Source: Glacieibacterium sp965200405 (GTDB lineage: Bacteria; Pseudomonadota; Alphaproteobacteria; Sphingomonadales; Sphingomonadaceae). Taken from it: a stretch of DNA of 64,000 bases. The stretch is from positions 3,224,001 through 3,288,000 of the forward strand of contig NZ_OZ241356.1 of NCBI RefSeq assembly GCF_965200405.1. The letters run 5' to 3'. The position numbers and the translations under genes are program-made. The notes under the pieces are model-generated. The model did not search any database, had not been told where the DNA came from, and was given only the letters and a program-made list of their open reading frames with translations. This document shows positions 8,946 to 17,408 of this stretch, piece after piece. Every line of letters begins with the position of its first letter. Position 1 is the stretch's first letter.

Positions 8946-9175
8946 CGGGTTCCCGTCTCGCTGAGCCGACGCTGCCACCAGCGCCGCGCCGCAATCACTG
9001 CCCAGATAGCCTCGACCACGCCGAAAGGCCAAGCGCCCTGCAGGAATCCATAGACGGAGCCCAAGGCGCAACCGAGCGCGAAGCCCAGCCCCCACCAATG
9101 CGAGCGTGTCTCGAAGGTATAGCACAACAGCATGAACGACACGGCGAACAAGCCGAATGCAGTCAGCGCGTCCAT
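8942..9175 (-). CDS. small conserved membrane protein in the leu operon
   Basis: A 77-residue, very hydrophobic protein starting at ATG 9175. Two to three predicted membrane segments (ALTAFGLFAVSFMLLCYTF; WWGLGFALGCALGSVYGFL; WPFGVVEAIWAVIAA) are followed by a basic tail RRWWQRR. No family name is recognised. From memory, similar short proteins sit between leuD and leuB in other sphingomonads, but I could not check this. It is 19 bases behind leuD and overlaps leuB by 4 nt, so it is embedded in the leucine operon. Function unknown. Confidence 0.8.
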   Translation of the reverse strand: MDALTAFGLFAVSFMLLCYTFETRSHWWGLGFALGCALGSVYGFLQGAWPFGVVEAIWAVIAARRWWQRRLSETGTR

Positions 9176-9194
9176 CACAGCTGAAACTTGGGCG

Positions 9195-9800
9195 TCAGGC
9201 TGCCTGACGCTGCGCCGCGCCGCCGACCCAGGGCTTGCTCGTCGCCAGCCGGCTTTCATAAGCCGTGATGTCGCTGCCCATCGCCAGTGTCAGGCCGATC
9301 TCGTCGAGGCCGCCGAGCAGGCAATGCTTGCGGAACGGATCGACGGCGAAGGTGAAGCGGTCCTGATACGGCGTCGTCACCACCTGGTTTTCGAGGTCGA
9401 TGGTCAGCGGTTCGGTCGCCGCAACCTCCATCAGCCGGTCGACCTGCTCCTGTGGCAGGAGCACCAGCAGCATGCCGTTCTTGAAGGCATTGCCCGCGAA
9501 AATGTCGGCAAAGCTCGGCGCGATGACGACACGAAAGCCCATGTCGGCGAGCGCCCAGGGCGCGTGCTCGCGGCTCGACCCGCACCCGAAATTGTCGCCG
9601 GCGATCAGGATTGGTGCGCCACTGTTGCGAGGCGTGTCGAAGATGTTGTCCGGGTCTTCGCGCAGGACCGCGAACGCCCCCGCTCCCAGCCCGGCGCGCG
9701 TCACCGTCTTCAGGAAGCGCGACGGGATGATCGCGTCGGTGTCGACATTCTCGGCGCCGTAGGGGACGGCGACACCGGTGAGTGTGTGGAAGGGCTGCAT
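9195..9800 (-). CDS. leuD: 3-isopropylmalate dehydratase small subunit
   Basis: A 201-residue swivelling-domain subunit that partners LeuC to isomerise 2- to 3-isopropylmalate. Motifs: GVAVPYGAENVDTDAIIPSRFL near the N-terminus and the active-site loop DNFGCGSSREHAPWAL, both diagnostic. It ends 2 bases after the leuC stop is passed and is cotranscribed with leuC, the small membrane protein and leuB. The product length is normal. Confidence 0.97.
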   Translation of the reverse strand: MQPFHTLTGVAVPYGAENVDTDAIIPSRFLKTVTRAGLGAGAFAVLREDPDNIFDTPRNSGAPILIAGDNFGCGSSREHAPWALADMGFRVVIAPSFADIFAGNAFKNGMLLVLLPQEQVDRLMEVAATEPLTIDLENQVVTTPYQDRFTFAVDPFRKHCLLGGLDEIGLTLAMGSDITAYESRLATSKPWVGGAAQRQAA

Positions 9801-9802
9801 GT

Positions 9803-11215
9803 CTATCCCATCAAGGTCCGCACGTCGGTCAGGTGACCGGTCACCGCCGCTGCTGCCGCCATCGCCGGGCTGAGCAGGTGGGTGCGCGCGCCGGGTCCCT
9901 GCCGGCCGACGAAATTACGGTTGCTGGTCGAGGCGCAGCGCTCGCCCGGCGGCACCTTGTCCGGGTTCATGCCGAGGCACATCGAGCAGCCCGGCTCGCG
10001 CCAGTCGAAGCCCGCCTCGATGAAGATGCGATCGAGCCCCTCGGCCTCGGCCTGGCGCTTGACCAGTCCGGAGCCCGGCACGACCAGCGCCTGGCGGATG
10101 TTGCCGGCGACTTTTCGGCCCTTGGCGACGGCGGCGGCAGCGCGGAGGTCCTCGATGCGGCTGTTGGTGCAGCTGCCGATGAAGATGTTCTCGATGACGA
10201 CATCCTCAAGGCGCGTGCCCGGCGTCAGTCCCATGTACTCGAGCGACTTGGCGGCAGCGGTCTGCTTGCTGGCATCGGCGAAGCTGGCGGGCGCGGGAAC
10301 GGTGCCAGTGATCGCGACGACGTCCTCGGGACTGGTGCCCCAGGTGACCAGCGGCGCAATCGCCGAGCCGTCGATGACGACCTCACGGTCGAACACCGCG
10401 CCGGCGTCGCTGGGCAGGGTCCGCCAGTAAGCAACGGCGGCGTCCCAATCGGCGCCCTTGGGCGAGCGCGGACGGTCCTTCAGATACTCGAATGCCTTGT
10501 CGTCGGGAGCGACCAGTCCAGCGCGAGCGCCCGCCTCTATCGCCATGTTGCAGACCGTCATCCGGCCTTCCATGCTCATCGCCTGGATCACCGGGCCGGC
10601 GTACTCGATCACCGAGCCGGTGCCGCCGCCGGTGCCGAGCGCGCCGACGATCGCCATCGCGACGTCCTTGGCGCTGATCGAGAAGCCTAAGGTGCCGGTA
10701 ACCGTCACCCGCATCGAGTTGGCGCGCTTGAGCAGCAGCGTCTGGGTCGCGAAGACATGCTCGACTTCCGAGGTGCCGATGCCGAACGCCAGCGCACCGA
10801 AGGCGCCGTGGGTCGCGGTGTGGCTGTCTCCGCAAACCATGGTCAGGCCGGGCAGCGTGAAGCCCTGCTCAGGCCCGATGACATGGACGATGCCCTGCTC
10901 GGGCGCGTTGACGTCGATCGCCTCGATACCGAAGTCGCGGGTGTTGCTGGTCAGCATGGCGAGCTGCAAGGCGCTGGCCGGGTCGGTGACCGGGCCGTGG
11001 CCGGGCGTCGTCGGGACATTGTGGTCGGGCACCGCCAGCGTCAGGTCGGGACGATGCACGGGACGTCCGGCGGCGCGCAGGCCCTCGAATGCCTGGGGAC
11101 TGGTGACCTCGTGGATCAAATGGCGGTCGATCCACACGAGATCGGTACCGTCATCGCCGGTCTTGACGACATGGTCGTCCCAAATCTTGGCATAGAGGGT
11201 GCGCGGACTGGTCAT
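9803..11215 (-). CDS. leuC: 3-isopropylmalate dehydratase large subunit
   Basis: A 470-residue aconitase-superfamily subunit holding the [4Fe-4S] cluster. Cluster cysteines are in IGSCTNSRIEDL and the pair in GCSMCLGMNPD. Substrate and fold landmarks include VCGDSHTATHGAFGALAFGIGTSEVEHV. First gene of the leu operon (leuC-leuD-small membrane protein-leuB-symporter). The region 11216-11300 between its ATG and the divergent phnA-like gene must contain both promoters. No leader-peptide attenuator with a leucine run is evident there. Confidence 0.97.
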   Translation of the reverse strand: MTSPRTLYAKIWDDHVVKTGDDGTDLVWIDRHLIHEVTSPQAFEGLRAAGRPVHRPDLTLAVPDHNVPTTPGHGPVTDPASALQLAMLTSNTRDFGIEAIDVNAPEQGIVHVIGPEQGFTLPGLTMVCGDSHTATHGAFGALAFGIGTSEVEHVFATQTLLLKRANSMRVTVTGTLGFSISAKDVAMAIVGALGTGGGTGSVIEYAGPVIQAMSMEGRMTVCNMAIEAGARAGLVAPDDKAFEYLKDRPRSPKGADWDAAVAYWRTLPSDAGAVFDREVVIDGSAIAPLVTWGTSPEDVVAITGTVPAPASFADASKQTAAAKSLEYMGLTPGTRLEDVVIENIFIGSCTNSRIEDLRAAAAVAKGRKVAGNIRQALVVPGSGLVKRQAEAEGLDRIFIEAGFDWREPGCSMCLGMNPDKVPPGERCASTSNRNFVGRQGPGARTHLLSPAMAAAAAVTGHLTDVRTLMG

Positions 11216-11300
11216 GTCATGGGTTAGTCACAGCATACCCGAGGGGTCAAGCCGGTGGGCGGCGCTTGACTGCATGGCTGCCATGCTGGCCAAGGGCGTA

Positions 11301-11513
11301 ATGGATACCAGAGACAGCAATGGCGCACTGTTGGCAGACGGCGATGCGGTGACGCTGATCAAGGATCTGAAGGTCAAGGGCACCTCCGTTACCCTCAAGC
11401 GCGGCACCCGCGTCACCAGCATCCGACTGACCGGCGACCCCGACGAGATCGAGTGCCGGGTCGAGAAGGTCAAGGGCCTCGTCCTGCGCACCGAGTTCGT
11501 CAAGAAGGCCTGA
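11301..11513 (+). CDS. PhnA-type small protein (alkylphosphonate utilisation protein family)
   Basis: A 70-residue protein matching the C-terminal PhnA/YjdM domain: DSNGALLADGDAVTLIKDLK, then VKGTSVTLKRGTRV, and GLVLRTEFVKKA at the end. It lacks the N-terminal zinc-ribbon seen in the longer E. coli protein, as is usual for alphaproteobacterial short forms. Despite the name, this family has no demonstrated role in phosphonate use. ATG 11301 is used; longer frames run back into leuC. It converges on the ATP-grasp-like gene with a 14-base overlap of 3' ends. Confidence 0.85.
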   Translation: MDTRDSNGALLADGDAVTLIKDLKVKGTSVTLKRGTRVTSIRLTGDPDEIECRVEKVKGLVLRTEFVKKA

Positions 11514-12426
11514 TCTTGCTGCCAGCGTCGACCATGTCGCGCAGCGCCCGTGCCAGCAGCGCGGTCGATACCAGCTTGTCGCGCCAGCTCAGCGCCACGA
11601 TCGGTCCCGCATCGGTCTTATTGACGTCGACGATGTAGATCCGGCCATCGGCATTGTCGCGCAGGATATCGAGGCCGCACCAGTCGGCGCCCATCGCCTT
11701 GGCGAAGGCGCCGATCAGGACCAGTTGTTCCTGGCTGAACACCTCGGCAGGTGCGTGGGTCGTGGCCGAGACGTTGGGCGGCAGGAAGCGAACCGCCGCC
11801 TCGCGCCGCTTGATCCAGACGACCACCGGGACGCCACCGATGCAGTGCGTGCGCAAGTCGCTGGCAAGACCGTCGCCGCCGATTGTGTCGATCAGCCGCT
11901 CATAGACCTTGCCGGGCAACGGCTCGCACGGGCAGTCGATGATGCGGCCGTCATGGGTGCCGTTGGTCTCGCTCTTTTCGATCGCCGGCCCGTTCCAGCA
12001 GCGCGGATCGATCGCGAGCGGATAGCCAAAAACCTGCTCGAACACCGCGGCAACACGGCTTTTGGAAATGTCGCCGCAGCCGAAGTTGAAATGCCCGGCG
12101 AGTGTCGGCGCAGGTGGCAAGGCGCTGGTCGTGTCCTCCAGATAAAAGGCAACCCTGCCCTGCCCCGCTGTGCGCGCGACCGGTATGCCCGCCCATAACG
12201 CAGCCGCCCGAACCATGTAGCGCGGATGCGGCCGCTGCGGGGTGAACCAGATCGCCGGACCCTGGCGGTGCAGCACGCGCAGCACCGCCGCGCGGGCAAA
12301 GACGATGGCGATGAAGCCGAGCCAGGTCGCGACTTCGGCAAGCAGCCGCCGGTCCAGCGCAGCGGAGTTGCCGGTCTGGCGCAGATAGACCTTGCCACCG
12401 CGGATATCGAAGTCGCCGAGGATCAG
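11500..12426 (-). CDS. ATP-grasp-like protein of unknown function
   Basis: About 308 residues; not a family I can name. The C-terminal half has ATP-grasp character. IGGVPVVVWIKRR resembles the strand before the clamp. AKAMGADWCGLDILRD followed by GRIYIVDVNKTDAGPI resembles the D-x-L-R-D...G-x-x-Y-V-x-(D/E)-V-N magnesium-binding end of ATP-grasp enzymes. The centre carries HFNFGCGDISKSRVA and a Cys pair in IIDCPCEPLPG. The frame has no ATG/GTG/TTG near the expected N-terminus. I place the start at CTG 12426, which overlaps the ruvB stop in a CTGA. The alternative ATG 12495 would need a 73-base overlap with ruvB. Confidence 0.7.
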   Translation of the reverse strand: MILGDFDIRGGKVYLRQTGNSAALDRRLLAEVATWLGFIAIVFARAAVLRVLHRQGPAIWFTPQRPHPRYMVRAAALWAGIPVARTAGQGRVAFYLEDTTSALPPAPTLAGHFNFGCGDISKSRVAAVFEQVFGYPLAIDPRCWNGPAIEKSETNGTHDGRIIDCPCEPLPGKVYERLIDTIGGDGLASDLRTHCIGGVPVVVWIKRREAAVRFLPPNVSATTHAPAEVFSQEQLVLIGAFAKAMGADWCGLDILRDNADGRIYIVDVNKTDAGPIVALSWRDKLVSTALLARALRDMVDAGSKIRPS

Positions 12427-13469
12427 GGATCGAGCTCGTCGAGCAGCGGCAGTTGCGGCGAGGACGCGGGCGGCGTGATGCCGAGGTGCTTCCACGCCGC
12501 CGGATTGAGCATCCGGCCGCGCGCGGTTCGCGCCACCAGCCCGGACTGGATCAGATAGGGCTCGATAACATCCTCGACGGTGTCGCGCGCCTCGCTCAGC
12601 CCGGCGGCCAGCGTTTCGATACCGACCGGGCCACCGCGGTAGATGTCGGCGATCATCATCATGTAGCGCCGATCCATCGCGTCGAGGCCGAGCTTGTCGA
12701 CCTCCAGCCGGTTGAGCGCCGCGTCGGCGATCTTCGCGGTGATGGTCATGTCCCCGGCGACCGCGGCAAAGTCGCGGACGCGGCGCAGCAGCCGCCCGGC
12801 GATACGCGGCGTGCCCCGTGCCCGCGCCGCGATCTCGCGCCCGCCGTCGTCCGTCAGGTCGAGCCCGAGCATCCCGGCGGCGCGGCGCACGACCAGCTCC
12901 AACTCCGCCACCGTGTAGAATTGCAGGCGAAGCGGGATGCCGAAGCGGTCGCGCAGCGGCGTCGTTACCAGCCCGGCCCGCGTCGTTGCCCCGATCAGCG
13001 TGAAGTTCGGCAGGTCGATCCGCACCGACCGGGCCGAGGGGCCCTCGCCGATCATCAGGTCGAGGACGCGGTCCTCCATCGCCGGGTAAAGGATCTCCTC
13101 GACCGCGGGTGATAGGCGGTGGATCTCGTCGATGAACAGCACGTCCATATGATCGAGGTTGGTCAGCAGCGCCGCGAGGTCACCCGCCTTGGCGATCACC
13201 GGGCCAGAGGTAGCGCGGAAGCCGACACCCAATTCACGTGCGATGATCTGCGCCAGCGTCGTCTTGCCGAGCCCCGGCGGGCCGTGCAGCAATACGTGGT
13301 CGAGCGGCTCGCCGCGGCTCAGCGCCGCCTGGATGAACACGCGCAAATTGCCACGAAGAGCCGCCTGGCCAACGAACTCGTCGAGGTTCTTCGGGCGCAG
13401 GGCTGCGTCGATGTCGTCGACCTTGCGCTGCGGCGCGATGGCGCGGGTGTCGGTGGTATCGATGGACAT
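12423..13469 (-). CDS. ruvB: Holliday junction branch migration DNA helicase RuvB
   Basis: AAA+ motor that drives RuvA-bound Holliday junctions. It is 348 residues. Walker A is GPPGLGKTTLAQ, Walker B is LFIDEIHRL, sensor 1 is LIGATTRAG, and a C-terminal winged-helix domain carries GLVARTARGRMLNP. The N-terminal region with LRPKNLDEFVGQ is typical. Unlike the usual ruvCAB order, ruvA and ruvC lie about 2 kb away on the same strand, separated by two genes on the other strand. Confidence 0.98.
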   Translation of the reverse strand: MSIDTTDTRAIAPQRKVDDIDAALRPKNLDEFVGQAALRGNLRVFIQAALSRGEPLDHVLLHGPPGLGKTTLAQIIARELGVGFRATSGPVIAKAGDLAALLTNLDHMDVLFIDEIHRLSPAVEEILYPAMEDRVLDLMIGEGPSARSVRIDLPNFTLIGATTRAGLVTTPLRDRFGIPLRLQFYTVAELELVVRRAAGMLGLDLTDDGGREIAARARGTPRIAGRLLRRVRDFAAVAGDMTITAKIADAALNRLEVDKLGLDAMDRRYMMMIADIYRGGPVGIETLAAGLSEARDTVEDVIEPYLIQSGLVARTARGRMLNPAAWKHLGITPPASSPQLPLLDELDP

Positions 13470-13634
13470 CCTCGCCTCTGTAACGCCACGCGGCGCAGGG
13501 CGCTATCGTCCTGCACGCCGCAAGCAGCGCCGATGTGCGGCTAATTGCATGGCAGCTATCAGGAACTGCAGCATCGGAGCTTCGTATCAGATGCAGCAAA
13601 GCCGGTTCGGATGCCGGCCGCAAGGATTCCGACC

Positions 13635-14072
13635 ATGGCAGATCGATACGCGACCTCGTCGATGACGGCGCAACGCCGCCCGTTATTCCCGACCCTGATG
13701 ACCTTCCCGGCGGCGTGTTTCATCGGCGCACTCATCACCGATGTCGCTTACGCGAAGTCTTATGAGATGACCTGGGAGACGTTCTCCGTCTGGCTGATCA
13801 CCGCCGGGCTGGTCGTCGCTGGCATCGCGTTGGTCGTTGGGCTGTTCCAGGCATTCGCGCAGCGTCGTTGGCCGACACGAGTGCAGATGCTGGGCTATGT
13901 GGTCGTGCTGATCCTGTCGCTGTTCAACGCCTTCGTCCACAGCCGCGATGGCTATACGTCGGTGGTGCCGACCGGGCTGACGCTGTCGGCTTTGGTTGTC
14001 GTCGTCCTGCTCGTCATGGGCGTCCTCGGCCGCAGCGGCTTCACCGCACGCCGCGCCGGGGCGACGATCTGA
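13635..14072 (+). CDS. DUF2231 family membrane protein
   Basis: A 145-residue inner-membrane protein with four predicted helices: LMTFPAACFIGALITDVAYA, FSVWLITAGLVVAGIALVVG, MLGYVVVLILSLFNAFVH and LSALVVVVLLVMGVLG. The FPAACFIGALITD start and the NAFVHSRDGYT segment match DUF2231. ATG 13635 has an AAGGA site. Its stop overlaps a possible ATG of the next gene (TGATG). It is paired with a sorbosone-dehydrogenase-type lipoprotein, a combination I recall from other alphaproteobacteria, suggesting a shared envelope redox function (inference). Confidence 0.85.
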   Translation: MADRYATSSMTAQRRPLFPTLMTFPAACFIGALITDVAYAKSYEMTWETFSVWLITAGLVVAGIALVVGLFQAFAQRRWPTRVQMLGYVVVLILSLFNAFVHSRDGYTSVVPTGLTLSALVVVVLLVMGVLGRSGFTARRAGATI

Positions 14073-14098
14073 TGCGTGCTTTCTCTAAAGGTAATCCG

Positions 14099-15469
14099 AT
14101 GCTGAAGTCTCGCCACCTGTTGCTCGCCGCCGCCCTGCCCGCACTCGCGCTGGCTGGGTGCGGCGACAAGACGACTATCGATCCCGCCACCCAGATCGGC
14201 GCCAACCCGGTGCTGCCGGAGCCGCAGCAGTACCTACTGCCGCCGATGAAGATCGCATCGCCGCAGCCGTGGAAGGTCGGCGAGACGCCGGTCGCCGCGG
14301 CCGGGCTCAAGGTCGAGGCGCTCGCCACAGGGCTGATCCATCCGCGCTCGCTTCTCGTATTGCCGAACGGTGATGTCCTGGTCGTTGAATCCGACGGTCC
14401 CAAGGCTCCGGTCAACCGGCCCAAGGATGCAATCATGGGCTTCGTCCAGGGCAAGGCCGGCAAGGGCGGCAGCGTGCCGAACCGCATCACCCTGATCCGC
14501 GCCGCCAGTCCGGGTCACCCGGCGCTGCGCACCGTGTTCCTCGAGCATCTCGACTCGCCGTTCGGGCTCGCCTTGGTCGGCGGCAATCTTTACGTCGCCA
14601 ACACCGATGCGATCGTGCGCTTTCCCTATGCCGAGGGCCAGACGAGCATCACGGCGCCCGGCGTCAAGCTGACAGACCTGCCCGGCGGTCCGATCGACCA
14701 TCATTGGACCAAGAGCCTGCTGGCCAGCCCTGACGGGTCGAAGCTGTATGTCAGCATCGGCTCCAACAGCAACATCGTCGAAAACGGCTTTGGAGCCGAG
14801 CTCGACCGCGCGATGATCTGGGAGGTCGACCGGGCCTCCGGTGCTCACCGCACCTATGCCAGCGGCCTGCGCAATCCCAATGGCCTGCAGTGGCAGCCGC
14901 AAAGCAAGCAGTTGTGGGCGGTGGTCAACGAGCGTGACGAGTTGGGTCCCGACCTGGTCCCGGACTATATGACCTCGGTCAAGGATGGCGGCTTCTACGG
15001 CTGGCCGTACAGCTATTACGGCCAGCACATCGACCCGCGCGTCAAGCCGCAGCGGCCGGACATGGTGGCGAAGGCGATCAAGCCGGATTACGCGCTCAGC
15101 TCGCATGTCGCGGCGCTGGGGCTGGCGTTCAACACGAGCACGACGCTTCCCGCAGCGTACACCGGTGGCGCGTTCGTCGGCGAGCATGGTAGCTGGGATC
15201 GCAGCCCGTTGAACGGCTACAAGGTGATCTACGTACCGTTCGCCAACGGCATGCCGGCGGGCAAGCCGGTCAATGTGCTGACCGGCTTTGTCGATGCCAA
15301 TGAGCATGCGCACGGCCGCCCGGTCGGCTTGGCGATCGCCAGCGATGGAGCACTGCTGGTCGCGGACGACCTTGGCAATACAGTGTGGAAGGTGACGGCT
15401 GCGGGTAGCAGCGCACCGGCAGCGGCGACTGCAGCGGTAACGACGAAAGCTAGCGCGCCGACTTCTTGA
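14099..15469 (+). CDS. PQQ-dependent sugar (sorbosone/glucose) dehydrogenase-like lipoprotein
   Basis: A 456-residue secreted beta-propeller of the glucose/sorbosone dehydrogenase family. The start is ATG 14099 with an AAAGG site; ATG 14072 is a possible longer start. The signal ends in a lipobox, LALAGC, so the mature protein is probably a lipoprotein. Propeller motifs: GLIHPRSLLVLPNGDVLVVE, LDSPFGLALVGGNLYVAN, YASGLRNPNGLQWQP, LWAVVNERDELGPDLVPDY, YGWPYSYYG, and late AFVGEHGSWDRSP and GRPVGLAIASDGALLVADD. These place the PQQ/calcium site in the usual positions. The sugar or alcohol substrate is unknown. The last 20 bases overlap the 3' end of ruvA. Confidence 0.88.
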   Translation: MLKSRHLLLAAALPALALAGCGDKTTIDPATQIGANPVLPEPQQYLLPPMKIASPQPWKVGETPVAAAGLKVEALATGLIHPRSLLVLPNGDVLVVESDGPKAPVNRPKDAIMGFVQGKAGKGGSVPNRITLIRAASPGHPALRTVFLEHLDSPFGLALVGGNLYVANTDAIVRFPYAEGQTSITAPGVKLTDLPGGPIDHHWTKSLLASPDGSKLYVSIGSNSNIVENGFGAELDRAMIWEVDRASGAHRTYASGLRNPNGLQWQPQSKQLWAVVNERDELGPDLVPDYMTSVKDGGFYGWPYSYYGQHIDPRVKPQRPDMVAKAIKPDYALSSHVAALGLAFNTSTTLPAAYTGGAFVGEHGSWDRSPLNGYKVIYVPFANGMPAGKPVNVLTGFVDANEHAHGRPVGLAIASDGALLVADDLGNTVWKVTAAGSSAPAAATAAVTTKASAPTS

Positions 15470-16049
15470 GGGCGACGCGGATCAGCGCGCCGGGCTCGGC
15501 ATCCTCGCCGAGCTCGGCGACCGCTTCCGCGACTGCACGACTGGCATCGAGTGGGCGGAAGCCGAGGTTCGCCAGTGCCGACAGCGCGTCGCCCACCGGG
15601 CCCCGCGCGTTGGCGAGCGGTGCCACGGTGCCGGCCGGGACCGGCAGGTTGCCCGCCTTGTCCTTCAGCTCGTTGACGATGCGCGCCGCCAACTTGGGCC
15701 CGACGCCGTTGGCCCGCGCGACGCTGGCGGTGTCCCTGGCGGCGACCGCGTGCTGGAGTTCGGACGGCGTCAGCACCGATAGAATTGCCAGCGCAACCCG
15801 ACCGCCGACGCCCTGCACCGACAGCAGGAGGCGGAACCAGTCACGCTCCTCGACCGCGACGAAGCCGAACAGCTGGATGGCATCCTCGCGGACCTGCGTC
15901 TCGATATGGAGGACGACCGCGCTGCCGGTCGGGCCGAGCGAGCCGAGAGTACGGGCACTGGCGGACACCAGATAGCCGACGCCGCCGACGTCGATCACAG
16001 CGGTGTCGAGCGACGCCGAGTCGAGCAATCCGCGCAACCGCGCGATCAA
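15450..16049 (-). CDS. ruvA: Holliday junction DNA helicase subunit RuvA
   Basis: A 199-residue tetrameric junction-binding protein. The N-terminal OB domain includes VIDVGGVGYLVSASART. Two helix-hairpin-helix motifs are present, VQGVGGRVALAILS and ANGVGPKLAARIVNELKDK. The small C-terminal RuvB-binding domain ends in EPGALIRVALKK. ATG 16049 overlaps the ruvC stop by 4 nt. Confidence 0.97.
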   Translation of the reverse strand: MIARLRGLLDSASLDTAVIDVGGVGYLVSASARTLGSLGPTGSAVVLHIETQVREDAIQLFGFVAVEERDWFRLLLSVQGVGGRVALAILSVLTPSELQHAVAARDTASVARANGVGPKLAARIVNELKDKAGNLPVPAGTVAPLANARGPVGDALSALANLGFRPLDASRAVAEAVAELGEDAEPGALIRVALKKSAR

Positions 16050-16531
16050 GCGACAAGCCTTCGGTGTGTCGCCATGTGGGCGTGACAGATAGCGACAGCG
16101 AGCGCGTCCGCGGAGTCTTCACCGTCGACGACGCAGCCGGGTAGCAGGCGCTCGACCATCGCGCGGACCTGTGCCTTATCGGCCGAGCCGGTACCGACGA
16201 TTGCCTTTTTGACGAAGCGCGTCGCATATTCCGCGACCTCCAGCCCCGCCAGCGCCGCGACCAGCATGACCACGCCCCGCGCCTGGCCCAGCTTCAACGT
16301 CGACTGCGGGTTGGTGTTGACGAAGGTCTCCTCGACCGCAGCCGACACCGGGGCGTGTCGCGCGATGACCGAGGCGAGCCCGTCGTGGATCGCGACCAGC
16401 CGCAACGCAAGTGGGTCGGCGGTCCGGCTGGTGACCCGCCCGTTCGCGACATGGCGCAGGCGATTGCCCTCGGCAACGATGATACCCCAGCCGGTCGTCT
16501 GCAGGCCGGGATCGAGGCCGATAAGTATCAA
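16046..16531 (-). CDS. ruvC: crossover junction endodeoxyribonuclease RuvC
   Basis: A 161-residue Holliday-junction resolvase. Catalytic acids are visible: Asp in ILIGLDPGLQTTGWG, Glu in AAVEETFVNTNPQST, and the Asp pair in DSADALAVAICHAH. ATG 16531 lies 9 bases after the yebC stop, so yebC-ruvC-ruvA form one leftward unit. Confidence 0.97.
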   Translation of the reverse strand: MILIGLDPGLQTTGWGIIVAEGNRLRHVANGRVTSRTADPLALRLVAIHDGLASVIARHAPVSAAVEETFVNTNPQSTLKLGQARGVVMLVAALAGLEVAEYATRFVKKAIVGTGSADKAQVRAMVERLLPGCVVDGEDSADALAVAICHAHMATHRRLVA

Positions 16532-16540
16532 CGGTGGCGC

Positions 16541-17284
16541 CTAGCCGAGTTTCGCCAGCACGTCCTCGGGTACGTCGTAATTACCCCAAACCGTCTGGAC
16601 GTCGTCGTCCTCCTCCAACGCGTCGATCAGCTTCAGCAGGATCTCGGCATCGCCCTCGCCAACCGTGACTTCGAGCTGCGGCCGCCACGCGAGCTTGGCG
16701 CCCTCATACTCGCCGAGCACCGGCTCGAGCGCCTTGGCAACTTCGTGAAGGCTCTCGATCGCCGTCCAGATCTCGTGGCCGTCATCGCTGGAACTGACAT
16801 CGTCGGCGCCGGCCTCCAGCGCTGCCTCGAACACCTTGTCGGCGCTGCCGGCCTTGGCGGGATAGCTGATCAGGCCGAGGCGGTCGAAGCTGTGGCTGAC
16901 CGAGCCCGAGGCGCCAAGGTTGCCGCCGTTGCGCGACACGATGGTGCGGACATTGGTGGCAGTGCGGTTGCGATTGTCGGTCAGCGTCTCGATGATCAGG
17001 CTGACGCCGCCGGGACCGAAGCCCTCGTAGCGGATCTCCTCGTAGATCTCGCCGTCGGAACCCGAGGCCTTGTTGATCGAGCGCTCGATATTGTCCTTGG
17101 GCATGCCGCCGGCGCGCGCTGCAAGAACGGCAGCACGAAGGCGCGCGTTCATCGCCGGATCGGGCAGGCCGGCCTTGGCCGCGACGGTGATCTCGCGGCT
17201 CAGCTTGGAGAACGCCGAGGCGCGCTTCTTATCCTGCGCGCCCTTGCGGTGCATGATGTTCTTGAATTTGCTGTGGCCGGCCAT
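16541..17284 (-). CDS. yebC: YebC/PmpR (TACO1) family protein
   Basis: A 247-residue protein beginning MAGHSKFKNIMHRKGAQDKK, the family's diagnostic N-terminus. Later motifs are AGLPDPAMNARLRAAV, GMPKDNIERSINKA and YEGFGPGGVSLIIETLTDN. Members act as DNA-binding regulators or, as shown recently for relatives, relieve ribosome stalling. Location next to ruvC is the common bacterial arrangement. Confidence 0.95.
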   Translation of the reverse strand: MAGHSKFKNIMHRKGAQDKKRASAFSKLSREITVAAKAGLPDPAMNARLRAAVLAARAGGMPKDNIERSINKASGSDGEIYEEIRYEGFGPGGVSLIIETLTDNRNRTATNVRTIVSRNGGNLGASGSVSHSFDRLGLISYPAKAGSADKVFEAALEAGADDVSSSDDGHEIWTAIESLHEVAKALEPVLGEYEGAKLAWRPQLEVTVGEGDAEILLKLIDALEEDDDVQTVWGNYDVPEDVLAKLG

Positions 17285-17408
17285 GGGTCTCGCAAGAAGT
17301 CGCTGAAGGATGCGCAGGCTGTAGCGCAAGCCGGCGCCGGTTGCCACTATTCAGCATCGGCGTTTTGCGCCAAGCGGCGAACGCGGGGTGTTGATTGGGG
17401 GGACGATA

